7,220 nucleotides of DNA from Clostridia bacterium (GCA_022791735.1 JAAVZQ010000022.1:1-7220), one strand, 5' to 3'; positions 1 to 7,015 are shown, counted from the first letter of the stretch. Made by a program: numbers and translations. Notes: a model not told the origin generated them from the sequence alone.

Positions 1-756
1 CCACTTTTTGCTGATGTTTGATATGCTATATTTGACATATCTACACTTCCTAGGCTTGTTCCCTGTCCATTTTGCCATCCTGCTGGATATTTTGCTATCC
101 AAAATCCTGCTATATCACTACTCCATCCGCCGTTTTCTATATCTGTGCTAAATGCTGGATGCAATGTGTATCCTGCTGTTGTAGCTGTGCTTGTTCCTTC
201 TATGAAGTTTACATCTATTGTTTTTGCTGTACTATCTATTTTATACTCATATCTCGGTATCCATACCCACATACTTCCATCGGCTGTTCTTGCATTTGCC
301 CATTTCTTATTTGTTGTATCATAACTATACCAGTTATTCCATTCTTCTGCTGTACTGCTACTTGTTAAGTCTACCCAACTTGTCCCATTATGATATACTG
401 GGATTAATCCTGTTCCTTCTACCTTTGGTGCATTTACTTTTCTTGCTTCATCCCAACTTCCGTCTTGAGGTGGTATTGGCATTGGTGTTGGTTCTGGGTT
501 ATTTCCACCTATATTATAATCCTCTATTTGCTTTACTATATCTTGTATATCCTTATCTAAATCTTCAAATGTTATTTGTTCTTTTTTCTGTGCATCTGCA
601 TAATTTACTGCTCCATTTACTGCTGTATCTATTATTCCGCTATTAAATGCTGCATTTATTGTTACTGCTGCTAGTATTACTAGCACGATAATCGCTATTA
701 TTAATGCAACTAGCGTTATTCCGCTTCTCTTGCTTTAAGTTTTTCTTTTTGTTCAT
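1..756 (-). CDS. Type IV prepilin-like surface protein, C-terminus off the window, with +1 recoding at CGGA
   Basis: This is a secreted or surface pilin-like protein. The ATG at 756 has AAAGGAG (AGGAG 767-771) ten bases upstream and a near-consensus promoter. Eleven codons (MNKKKNLKQEK) lead to an in-frame CGG at 723-721. Unshifted reading gives unrelated sequence and a stop about 26 codons later. Skipping the C restores K-G-ITLVALIIAIIVLVILAAVTI, a prepilin-peptidase site (Gly12) plus hydrophobic helix, after which the frame stays open to the window edge (at least 251 residues). Pilins usually have Glu at position +5; here it is Ala, as in many clostridial pilin-like proteins. A Pro-rich linker near residue 100 (PEPTPMPIPP) precedes a Trp/Tyr-rich ectodomain with MWVWIPRYEYKI and GFWIAKYPAG segments, a pattern I associate with large clostridial pilin-like proteins. 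The ectodomain function is unknown. The pilin call rests on the signal motif and is firm only if the +1 reading is right. Confidence 0.8.
720..723 (-). other. +1 recoding site 1 (CGGA in the prepilin signal)
   Basis: On the minus strand the codons read GAG AAG CGG AAT AAC. Dropping the C gives AAG GGA ATA ACG (K G I T), the prepilin-peptidase motif. The incoming frame contains the only well-placed ATG and SD. The outgoing frame has a stop (TAA) eight codons above the Gly codon between that point and the SD, with no alternative start, so the two frames must be joined here or within the few bases upstream. The site is seen directly; decoding as Gly is inferred from the invariant -1 Gly of prepilins. 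Confidence 0.75.
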
Positions 757-810
757 CTTTTCTTATCTCCTTTGTATTTTTATGGCAAAACATATTGTTT
801 TAATAAAATA

Positions 811-839
811 ATTTTAGCATTCGTTCGAATGAATGTCAA
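811..839 (-). promoter_or_regulatory. Promoter of the prepilin-like gene with a palindrome in its spacer
   Basis: Read on the minus strand, a perfect -35 TTGACA (839-834), a 17-bp spacer and TGC-TAAAAT (extended -10, 816-811) lie about 55 bp upstream of the prepilin ATG. The spacer holds the perfect inverted repeat CATTCG-TT-CGAATG (818-831), which is well placed to act as an operator. No regulator is identified. Confidence 0.8.
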
Positions 840-840
840 T

Positions 841-1044
841 ATTATTTTTAAACAATTGATCAAAACTTACATATTATCTCTTGTAGATTTTAACTAATAC
901 ATAAATTAGCTCATTTTTACTTTTTATATAGTATTTCCCTATTCTTTGCCTTTTATGTATTTGTATTGTTTTTGTGATAGATTTAGAAGAAGTAGTTCTA
1001 GTTTCATAAGTATTATTGTTAATACCATTTTTAAAAAATATTAA
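841..1044. other. Intergenic region, no gene seen
   Basis: This AT-rich stretch between the divergent promoters of the prepilin-like and DUF1836 genes has no credible ORF and no RNA gene that I recognise. Its one notable element is a 15-bp segment, TTTGCCTTTTATGTA at 945-959, repeated exactly at 1045-1059, where it overlaps the DUF1836 -35 box. Confidence 0.6.
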
Positions 1045-1045
1045 T

Positions 1046-1074
1046 TTGCCTTTTATGTAAATATATGCTATAAT
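1046..1074 (+). promoter_or_regulatory. Promoter of the DUF1836 gene
   Basis: -35 TTGCCT (1046-1051), a 17-bp spacer and an extended -10 TGC-TATAAT (1066-1074). It is followed by AAGGA (1091-1095) and the ATG at 1106, which implies a short leader of about 25 nt. Confidence 0.8.
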
Positions 1075-1105
1075 CTAGTGGAAATTATGAAAGGAAAATT
1101 TGTAG

Positions 1106-1594
1106 ATGTCAAATTTAGGATTATCGAACTTTCATCTTCCTAGATGGAATGAATTGCCAAACTTAGATTTATACTTGGACCAATTGGTTACAATTCTTGA
1201 AAAATATTTAAAAGATTGTATTGGTAATAAAGAAGAAACAATTATAACAAAAACTATGATAAATAACTATGTAAAACAAGGACTTATCAAGCCACCTAGA
1301 AAGAAAAAATATAGTAGACTTCATATTGCAACTTTAATTGTAATTTGTATTTTAAAACAGATTTATAGTATAAGTGATATAAACGAGCTCATGCTACTTG
1401 CAGTAAAAACTGTTAAATTTAATAAAGCTTATGATGAATTTTGTGAGGCCTTAGAAAAGGCCATTCTATACACTTTTGAAGGAATTGAGTACACAGTCGC
1501 AGAAGATATGCCTTTTGAGCGTTCACTTCTAAAAAGTGTAGCACAATCCTTTGCAAGCAAACTCTATGTAGAAAAAACATTTTTACATAAATAG
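1106..1594 (+). CDS. DUF1836 domain protein, putative DNA-binding regulator
   Basis: This 162-residue protein matches my recollection of the DUF1836 family of Firmicutes. It opens with a short segment containing LPRWNELPNLDLYLDQLVTILEKYL. Next comes TMINNYVKQGLIKPPRKKKYSRLHIATLIVI (about residues 50-80), which resembles a MerR-like winged-helix segment (helix, K-Q-G-L-I-xPP, basic wing, then R-x-H). The family is usually taken as transcriptional regulators without known targets; no regulon or ligand can be read from the sequence. AAGGA lies ten bases before the ATG, and the gene has its own promoter and a 3' hairpin, so it appears monocistronic. It contains no CGG codon and needs no recoding. 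Confidence 0.8.
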   Translation: MSNLGLSNFHLPRWNELPNLDLYLDQLVTILEKYLKDCIGNKEETIITKTMINNYVKQGLIKPPRKKKYSRLHIATLIVICILKQIYSISDINELMLLAVKTVKFNKAYDEFCEALEKAILYTFEGIEYTVAEDMPFERSLLKSVAQSFASKLYVEKTFLHK

Positions 1595-1620
1595 AAGGCG
1601 ACACATCGTTCGCCTTCTAT
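1591..1620. terminator. Hairpin terminator, probably bidirectional
   Basis: Perfect 11-bp stem ATAGAAGGCGA / TCGCCTTCTAT (1591-1601 with 1610-1620) and an 8-nt loop. It includes the TAG stop of the DUF1836 gene and lies 9 bp before the stop of the convergent ATPase gene. T-rich tracts follow on both strands but are interrupted, so efficiency is uncertain. Confidence 0.75.
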
Positions 1621-1629
1621 CTTCATTTT

Positions 1630-2943
1630 CTACAAAAACATTATCATAAACAAAGGATAATGTTCTATATTATTTTCATCAACATATACATTACAGTCTT
1701 TTTCTAGTTTTATATATCTTGTAACCGTCTTATAGTTCTCTAAAATGGAACTTAACGACTTTGCTTGTTTATTATTTCCTGATTTTACTTCTACCGCTGT
1801 CACTTTACCATCCAAATTTAATATAAAATCTATCTCTAACGAACTCTTTCTTTCAAAATACATTATCTTGTCATATCTTGTTTTTAGTTCTTCACAACAA
1901 ACATTCTCCAAAATCGCACCTTGATTTATATATAAATCATTATCCATAATTGCCTTTTGTACTCCACTTTCAAACATAGATATTAACAGTCCTATATCTC
2001 TCATATAAATCTTAAAACAATTTTGTTTTATATTAGAAACTAATGGTACAGCAGGCTCTGACAAATTAAAACAAAAATTTATAATTCCAGCATCTCTTAG
2101 CCACTCTGTTGCAACCGAGTATTTTCTTTTTCCAATATTTTCTTCGTCTTCTAATATTTCTGAATACATAAATTTTTTATTATTTTTAGACAATTGTATA
2201 GGAATACTATTAAATGTATCCATAATCTTTTGTTTATTAGTCGTAGTTGCATATTTCGCTACATCTAGCATATAATTCTCTATTATTGCCTTTTGCATTG
2301 TTAGCACCTCATTTAAACTAGATGTTTGAATGTATTTACTTACTATATTAGGCATTCCACCAACTAATATATACATTTTAAACTGTTCTGAAAATTTTTC
2401 TAATATATATTCGTCTAATTTTTCTTTATTTTTAAAACAATTTCTAACAAGCTCAATTGTTTCTTTTTTTATTCCAACTCCCCATAAAAACTCCTCAAAA
2501 TCTAATGGGTATAAGTCTACTACTCTTTCATATCCAACTGGATATGAATTAACTTCTTTATAATATAGCCCTAATAATGAACCTGATGATATTACATCTA
2601 TTCTTCCATCAAGAGAAAATGTTTTTAGTGCTGTCCTCGCATTTGGACAAGCTTGAATTTCATCTAAGAAAAGAATTGTATTATTAGGAATAATCTTTTT
2701 TTCTGGAAAAGTAACTTCTAATTTCATTATCAATGTTTTTATATCAAGATTTCCGTCAAAAATCTTTTTATACTCTGGCATAAGTTCAAAATTAATGTAT
2801 ATATATGTTTCATAATTCTTCTTTGCAAAATCATCTATTATAAAAGTCTTGCCAACTTGCCTTGCTCCTCTTACTAATAAGCATGGCTTTTTCTTTTCTT
2901 GCTTCCATTCATTTAAAATATTTGTAATCTTTCTTTCTAGCAT
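1630..2943 (-). CDS. AAA ATPase of the DUF4143 family (COG1373)
   Basis: This intact 437-residue protein has the typical length of the AAA_14/DUF4143 family. Walker A is GARQVGKT (residues 26-33) and Walker B is LFLDEIQ (91-97, D94/E95). A DVISSGSLLG sensor-like stretch follows near 116-125, then the family signature PLDFEEFLW. The C-terminal DUF4143 part ends in a PD-(D/E)XK-like pattern, E-I-D (370-372) followed by E-V-K (385-387), as in many members. Such ATPases are common in anaerobes and archaea, are often mobile or expanded, and have no firmly known cellular role; a toxin-antitoxin or nuclease-linked role has been speculated. The ATG at 2943 follows AAGGTGA, with its own promoter upstream. 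The gene has no in-frame CGG and no frameshift, so it serves as an internal control for sequence quality. Confidence 0.9.
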   Translation of the reverse strand: MLERKITNILNEWKQEKKKPCLLVRGARQVGKTFIIDDFAKKNYETYIYINFELMPEYKKIFDGNLDIKTLIMKLEVTFPEKKIIPNNTILFLDEIQACPNARTALKTFSLDGRIDVISSGSLLGLYYKEVNSYPVGYERVVDLYPLDFEEFLWGVGIKKETIELVRNCFKNKEKLDEYILEKFSEQFKMYILVGGMPNIVSKYIQTSSLNEVLTMQKAIIENYMLDVAKYATTTNKQKIMDTFNSIPIQLSKNNKKFMYSEILEDEENIGKRKYSVATEWLRDAGIINFCFNLSEPAVPLVSNIKQNCFKIYMRDIGLLISMFESGVQKAIMDNDLYINQGAILENVCCEELKTRYDKIMYFERKSSLEIDFILNLDGKVTAVEVKSGNNKQAKSLSSILENYKTVTRYIKLEKDCNVYVDENNIEHYPLFMIMFL

Positions 2944-2965
2944 GTTAACTCACCTTCTTTATTCT

Positions 2966-2994
2966 ATTATAGAATATTTTTTCAAAAAACGCAA
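2966..2994 (-). promoter_or_regulatory. Promoter of the DUF4143 ATPase, with a palindromic -10 region
   Basis: On the minus strand: -35 TTGCGT (2994-2989), a 17-bp spacer and -10 TATAAT (2971-2966). The -10 lies inside the perfect inverted repeat TATTCTA-TTA-TAGAATA (2960-2976). The -35 falls in the first four bases (2991-2994) of the adjacent tandem repeat, so the repeat array supplies part of the promoter. Confidence 0.65.
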
Positions 2995-3089
2995 GTTTTT
3001 CCGAGGACTTTCTGTTGTAATTTGCAAGTTTTTCCTACGACTTTTCAATAAAATTTGCAAGTTTTTTCGGGTACTTTTATTTTAATACA
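2991..3089. repeat. Three tandem copies of a 33-bp repeat
   Basis: Copies begin at 2991, 3024 and 3057, each opening with GCAAGTTTTT and continuing with a variable 4-6 bp block and then ACTTT. The last copy decays into the 3' end of the UPF0182 gene (stop 3082-3084). No coding sequence or hairpin explains it. The period is 11 codons, but I see no supported reading frame. It fills most of the gap between the UPF0182 and ATPase genes. Confidence 0.85.
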
Positions 3090-5873
3090 CATTATTTACC
3101 ATCACATTTTGCCCATTTACAGTACTATTTCCACCTAATGTATTGCCATTTTGAATTGTCACTGTATTATTTTTTTCATTCTCTCTTGCAGTTTCAAGCT
3201 GTCTTACAAGAGCTTGCAGAGCCTCTATATCTCTTCCAATTTGTTCCCAATTATTTGAATCATTAGACTCTGTTAAATTGTTATTTGCTTTTATTATAGA
3301 CTCAAGCAATCCATCTATCGTGCTATCGTCCACTACTTCAACACTTACAGAACTTGTTGGAGATAATAAATTCTTTATTGCTCCTTTTAAATTATCGCCA
3401 ATTGCAATTTTATTTCCAGATGCAACAACAACCTTCTTAAGCACCGGAACACTCTTTGTTTCATTTAATGAAGTCTGATATATTGGCACAACATACAAAA
3501 ATGTATTATCAATCGGAACAATTATCATTTCTTTTGTTATCTTTGTTCCTGTTACATTTAAGGCTGATATCTCCTTTGAAATCGTCTCATCTTGCTCTAT
3601 CAAATTATCTAGTTGCATTGGCCCCATAACTGTGCTATCGCCCGAGAATTTGTATAGAGAAAGCTTATTTTGTCCTCCTTCTGCCACACCAACTAAGTAT
3701 GCATTTAAACTCTCTTTACCTTGTTGATTATATGATATAACCAATCCAAGCTTACTCTCTTCTTCATCCACTGTCTTAACCATTGTATAATATGGTTTAG
3801 TTTTTGAACTTGCTGTTTTTGTTATTAAATTTGAATATGATGCTATTTCCCATACATCATTTCCTCTATACAAAACATCTGCCGAAACCGCATGATACAT
3901 ATTAAGTATTTCAGATTGTATATTATATAAAAACTCTGGATATGTAAATTTGCCTGCAAATTTTTCTGGTATTTCCTCTTCAAATAAAGTACTATACATG
4001 TTTTTATACACCATTGCCACTGGATCTGTTTTATCAGTAATATAAAATTTAGTATTTCCATCAAACGCATTTATCAAAACTTTTACAGAATTTCTTATAT
4101 AATTTATTTCTCTTGTTTCGTTCTCATACACTATTTTAGTTTTTTGAGAATATGGGTATTCATTTGAAATTGTATAAGCATCTATAACCCAATAAAGTTC
4201 TCCATCATCTGATATAACCAAATATGGATCTTTATCATAAAGCAAGTATGGCATTATCTTTTTAGCTCTTTTGATAATATTTCTATTTGGCATTATTCTA
4301 CTTTGATTGCTTGCAAAAGCCATATCTAGCTTTCCTTCTCTTAAAGCAACACATATTCTATCTAAAAATCCAAGTGAAATTCCTCCCCTGCCTTCATAAG
4401 TATATGTTGCATTTTCCACTATTGTTTTTGGATAATCAAACTCACCTTTTCCATTTTTTGTAACAATCGTACCTTTATTTTCTACTCCATAATATATCCT
4501 TGGTTCTTTTATATCTTGATTATCAAAATCCCTTGATATATATTTTACATTTCCTGCTTCATCTGTTTCTGTTGCAGAAGTTATAACTGTTCCATAACCA
4601 TGTGTATATTCATCAGTAACATGAGTACTACTTAGCTCTCTTGCTGAAATATATGTAAGATTTCCATTATATAATGAAGCTTTTGCTTTGTTGTATGTAT
4701 AATATCCTGTACTTGTTTGGGTTTGTAATAAATTATTTTTTGCAATATCCTCAGTAATTATTGGAATATTTGTTATTACATCTTGGTTGATATCCGCTTC
4801 CCTCTCTGTAATTGTTCCTGTATTTACTATTTGTTTTTCATCTATATTTACATCATAAGCAGTTTTTGTAAACTTAATATTTGTATTAATATATTCTTTT
4901 TGTTTATCTAACTCACTTGGTTTTACAAATAATATATTATATCCTATAAGCACAACAAACAAACCTACTAAATACACTGGAACAACTGCAAGTGCTTTTA
5001 TTACTTTTTGTGTGTTGTTTTTCTTAAACGCTCTAATTGCAATATATACACAAACTACCATAACTACAGCTAGCCCTCTATAACCCCACATTTTTATTCC
5101 GGTCTACTGCACCGCTTCCAATTATTGTAGTTTCCATTTTATCATCCAAAGTTAAAAATGGTCCTATTCCTACATTTTGCATGTTGAAAAATATTATCCC
5201 TGCCATTAATATTACAATTATCATAGCATTAAACAAAAGTTGTTTTATAAAAGTATTGTCTCTAAGAGTTTTTCCGGTCTATTCCATCGAAAAATTTATT
5301 AAATACCACTATATAATATATTGCTATGTATATTGTTAAAATTATAAAAAAAGTAACTCCATAATACAAAAGCTGGCCTATAAGTGGCATACTAAACATA
5401 TAAAAACCCACATCCATATTATATATTGGATCTTGTATCCCAAATTGACTTGCATTTACAAACAAAATTACTTTTTGTAAAAACATATTAGATACAACTA
5501 GGCTTGTTACAAGTGCCATAACAAAAGCAAGTGATTTATTTGGAAGTTTTGGCATCTCCTTTTTTTCTTCTTCAAAAAACTTTCTAAGTCCCTTTTTTAT
5601 AAACCCGTTTGTTATATATGCAATTGAAAATACGAATATGAAATTTAAAATAGCAATATTTCTTTTATATTTCATATTTTGCATAAACACTTTGCTATAC
5701 TCTTCTCCTATTTCTAGTGTCTCTAAGTAATCTGCTCTACATATAATAAATGCAGAAATTACAAATATTGCCAAAACTATAAGTACAAAAAGTGTTCTTC
5801 TCCTAAATTTCCTATTTTTTGTTTCCCCTTTATTTTCTACTTCCACATTTTCATTTTTTACTTCTTCTGACAA
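3082..5873 (-). CDS. UPF0182 (COG1615) polytopic membrane protein, with two +1 recoding events
   Basis: Three overlapping reading frames form one 929-residue protein, the usual UPF0182 length. The start is TTG at 5873 with AGGAG (5882-5886) eight bases away; the nearby ATG at 5880 is out of frame. The N-terminal part carries about seven membrane helices (roughly 27-46, 70-92, 113-135, 162-192, 210-232, 263-282, 290-315). It is followed by the family signature FVKPSELDKQKEYINTNIKF and a large domain, presumably extracytoplasmic, ending in an Asn/Glu-rich tail near the conserved NWEQIGRDIEALQALVRQLE segment. Gly200 lies between helices 4 and 5 and Gly258 between helices 5 and 6; both fall at in-frame CGGA, where dropping the C restores the frame. 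Unshifted reading stops at residue 203, or, after the first shift only, at about 264. The function of the family is unknown. It lies 124 bp downstream of ftsY on the same strand. Confidence 0.88.
5098..5101 (-). other. +1 recoding site 3 (second CGGA in UPF0182)
   Basis: The incoming frame reads GCA GTA GAC CGG AAT AAA and reaches TAG five codons after AAT. Dropping the C gives GAC GGA ATA AAA ATG TGG, entering the 669-codon downstream frame. The ATG at 5091 could be taken as an independent start but has only a weak GGAA upstream, too close to be a good SD. Confidence 0.75.
5273..5276 (-). other. +1 recoding site 2 (first CGGA in UPF0182)
   Basis: The incoming frame reads GGA ATA GAC CGG AAA AAC TCT TAG. 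Dropping the C gives GAC GGA AAA ACT CTT AGA, which opens a 58-codon frame encoding KTLRDNTFIKQLLFNAM and a clear membrane helix, leading to site 3. That middle segment has no SD-preceded start of its own. Confidence 0.75.
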
Positions 5874-5881
5874 TATACATT

Positions 5882-5886
5882 CTCCT
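5882..5886 (-). promoter_or_regulatory. Ribosome binding site fixing a TTG start for UPF0182
   Basis: AGGAG within GAAAGGAGAATG on the minus strand lies eight bases before TTG (5873-5871). The only nearby ATG (5880-5878) is just one base from the SD and is in the wrong frame, so TTG is the supported start. Confidence 0.75.
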
Positions 5887-5935
5887 TTCTTTGCTAAAGT
5901 TACAATTCATATTTTAAGATAATTTAAAGTTTGTG

Positions 5936-5955
5936 TATGGTAATTCTATCTACCA
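5936..5955. repeat. Small inverted repeat between ftsY and UPF0182
   Basis: ATGGTA and TACCAT arms (6 bp, 8-nt spacer) lie about midway between the ftsY stop and the UPF0182 start. There is no T-tract, so it is not a convincing terminator. It could be an operator or chance. Confidence 0.35.
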
Positions 5956-5997
5956 TCTCACAGACAGCCGAAACTTAGAGGCTATAAATTGCAATCT

Positions 5998-6905
5998 TTA
6001 AATTATTGCATTTGAAAAATCGTGTGATGAGAATACCTCCATATCATCTACGCCTTCACCTACGCCAATAAATTTCACAGGTATTTTATTTTCATGTACA
6101 ATACCAATCACAACTCCACCTTTTGCTGTACCATCAAGTTTTGTAAGCACTAACCCTGTAATTTTACTAACTTCATTAAAAGCTTTTACCTGCTCTATTG
6201 CATTTTGCCCTGTTGTTGCATCTATTACAAGAAGTGCCTCTTTGTCTGCTTCTGGAAGTTCTTTTCCAATTACTCTTTGTATTTTTTCAAGCTCGTCCAT
6301 TAGATACTTTTTGTTGTGAAGTCTTCCTGCTGTATCACATATCAAGACATCTATATTATTTTCTTTTGCTTTTCTTATTGCTTCAAAAACAACTGACGCT
6401 GGATCTGTACCTTCTTTTGCCTTTATTATATCACATCCTGCACGTTTTGCCCATATCTCTAGCTGTTCTACTGCTGCTGCTCTAAAAGTATCTGCTGCTG
6501 CAACCATTACCTTTTTTCCGTCTTTTTGAAGTCTATTTGCAATTTTTCCGAATTGAAGTTGTCTTTCCGAACCCCATTAACCCCTATTACAAGTATTACT
6601 GAAGGTGTTGTTTCAAGTTTTAAACTATTATCACATACTTCTAAAATATTTTGTATCTCTTCTCTTAATAACACTTTTACTTCTTCTGCTTCTTTAACAT
6701 TTTGCCTTTTTATTTTATCTCTTAAATTTGATATTATTTGAACTGATGTATCCATTCCTATGTCTGACATAATAAGTGCTTCTTCAAGTTCTTCTAGAAG
6801 TTCTTCATCTACTTTTCTAAAAGTACTAAATACACCATTTATTTTATCATCTATTGATGCTTTAGTTTTGCTTAATCCTGATTTTAATTTATCAAAAAAT
6901 CCCAT
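5998..6905 (-). CDS. ftsY: Signal recognition particle receptor FtsY, with two +1 recoding events in the P-loop region
   Basis: FtsY is the membrane-docked SRP GTPase that pairs with Ffh and delivers ribosome-nascent chains to SecYEG. The joined product is 301 residues, a normal length for FtsY lacking the acidic A domain. It shows the MGFFDKLKSGLSKTKASID start, an SRP54-type N domain (about 1-90), then the G domain: P-loop GVNGVGKTT (108-116), DTFRAAA (138-144), DTAGR (190-194), TKLDGTAKGG (254-263) and IGVGEGVDD (279-287). Under standard reading, codon 113 is CGG and the protein derails inside the P-loop. Dropping the C there and again at codon 119 restores GVGKTTSIGKIANRL exactly. I prefer ATG 6905 for the family N-terminus, with GGAAGGA (6924-6918) 12 bp upstream; in-frame GTG 6926 and ATG 6917 also exist. 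It has its own promoter and a 5' leader hairpin. Confidence 0.93.
6547..6550 (-). other. +1 recoding site 5 (second CGGA in ftsY)
   Basis: After the first shift the frame reads ACT TCA ATT CGG AAA AAT TGC AAA TAG, so without a second shift it stops four codons after CGG. Dropping the C gives ATT GGA AAA ATT GCA AAT AGA, the conserved IGKIANR of SRP GTPases. It lies 19 nt from site 4, so two shifts are needed within seven codons. Confidence 0.8.
6566..6569 (-). other. +1 recoding site 4 (CGGA at the ftsY P-loop glycine)
   Basis: The codons read GGG GTT CGG AAA GAC AAC. Dropping the C gives GTT GGA AAG ACA ACT, that is G-V-G-K-T-T. The Gly before Lys is invariant in Walker A, so the site must give Gly, not Arg, in a working protein. 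Confidence 0.85.
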
Positions 6906-6926
6906 TATCAATCTCATTCCTTCCAC

Positions 6927-6950
6927 ACAAGGTACATTGATTTACCTTGT
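6927..6950 (-). promoter_or_regulatory. Leader hairpin or operator upstream of ftsY
   Basis: Perfect 8-bp inverted repeat ACAAGGTA / TACCTTGT with an 8-nt loop in the ftsY 5' leader. It ends two bases before the GGAAGGA ribosome binding site. It could act as an RNA hairpin that limits SD access or as a protein operator; the sequence alone does not decide. Confidence 0.6.
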
Positions 6951-6970
6951 TTGCTTCCTTATTGTCATAT

Positions 6971-6999
6971 ATTTTACCACAAGATGAAAAAAAATCCAA
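6971..6999 (-). promoter_or_regulatory. Promoter of ftsY
   Basis: On the minus strand: -35 TTGGAT (6999-6994), a 17-bp spacer and an extended -10 TGG-TAAAAT (-10 at 6976-6971). It is back to back with the plus-strand promoter at 7016-7044. Confidence 0.65.
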
Positions 7000-7015
7000 T
7001 AGTTTGAGTAAAAAT

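Noticed and set aside
72..646. Plus-strand ORFs at 72-368 and 218-646
   Set aside because: They are antisense to the pilin-like gene, have low-complexity Leu/Tyr/Cys-rich composition and lack an SD.
739..760. Prepilin frameshift explained by an A-run length error near the start
   Set aside because: The outgoing frame has TAA immediately downstream of the A-runs, so an indel there would still hit a stop. The shift must occur after it, and the CGGA solution gives the exact K-G-ITL motif.
2991..3089. CRISPR array
   Set aside because: The copies are directly adjacent and diverge within the unit, with no unique spacers of constant size and no cas genes.
5091..5873. UPF0182 as two independent genes
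   Set aside because: The 58-codon middle segment would be lost, the putative second start has no good SD, and the joined length fits the family.
720..6569. CGG reassigned to another amino acid or to stop without a frameshift
   Set aside because: A simple reassignment keeps the frame, but the sequence after each CGG matches the family only in the +1 frame.
5998..6905. Annotating ftsY as a pseudogene or as two small genes (6507-6926 and 5998-6507)
   Set aside because: The second piece would start inside the G domain without an SD, and neither piece alone has a working P-loop. Joining at the two CGGA sites recovers every SRP GTPase motif.
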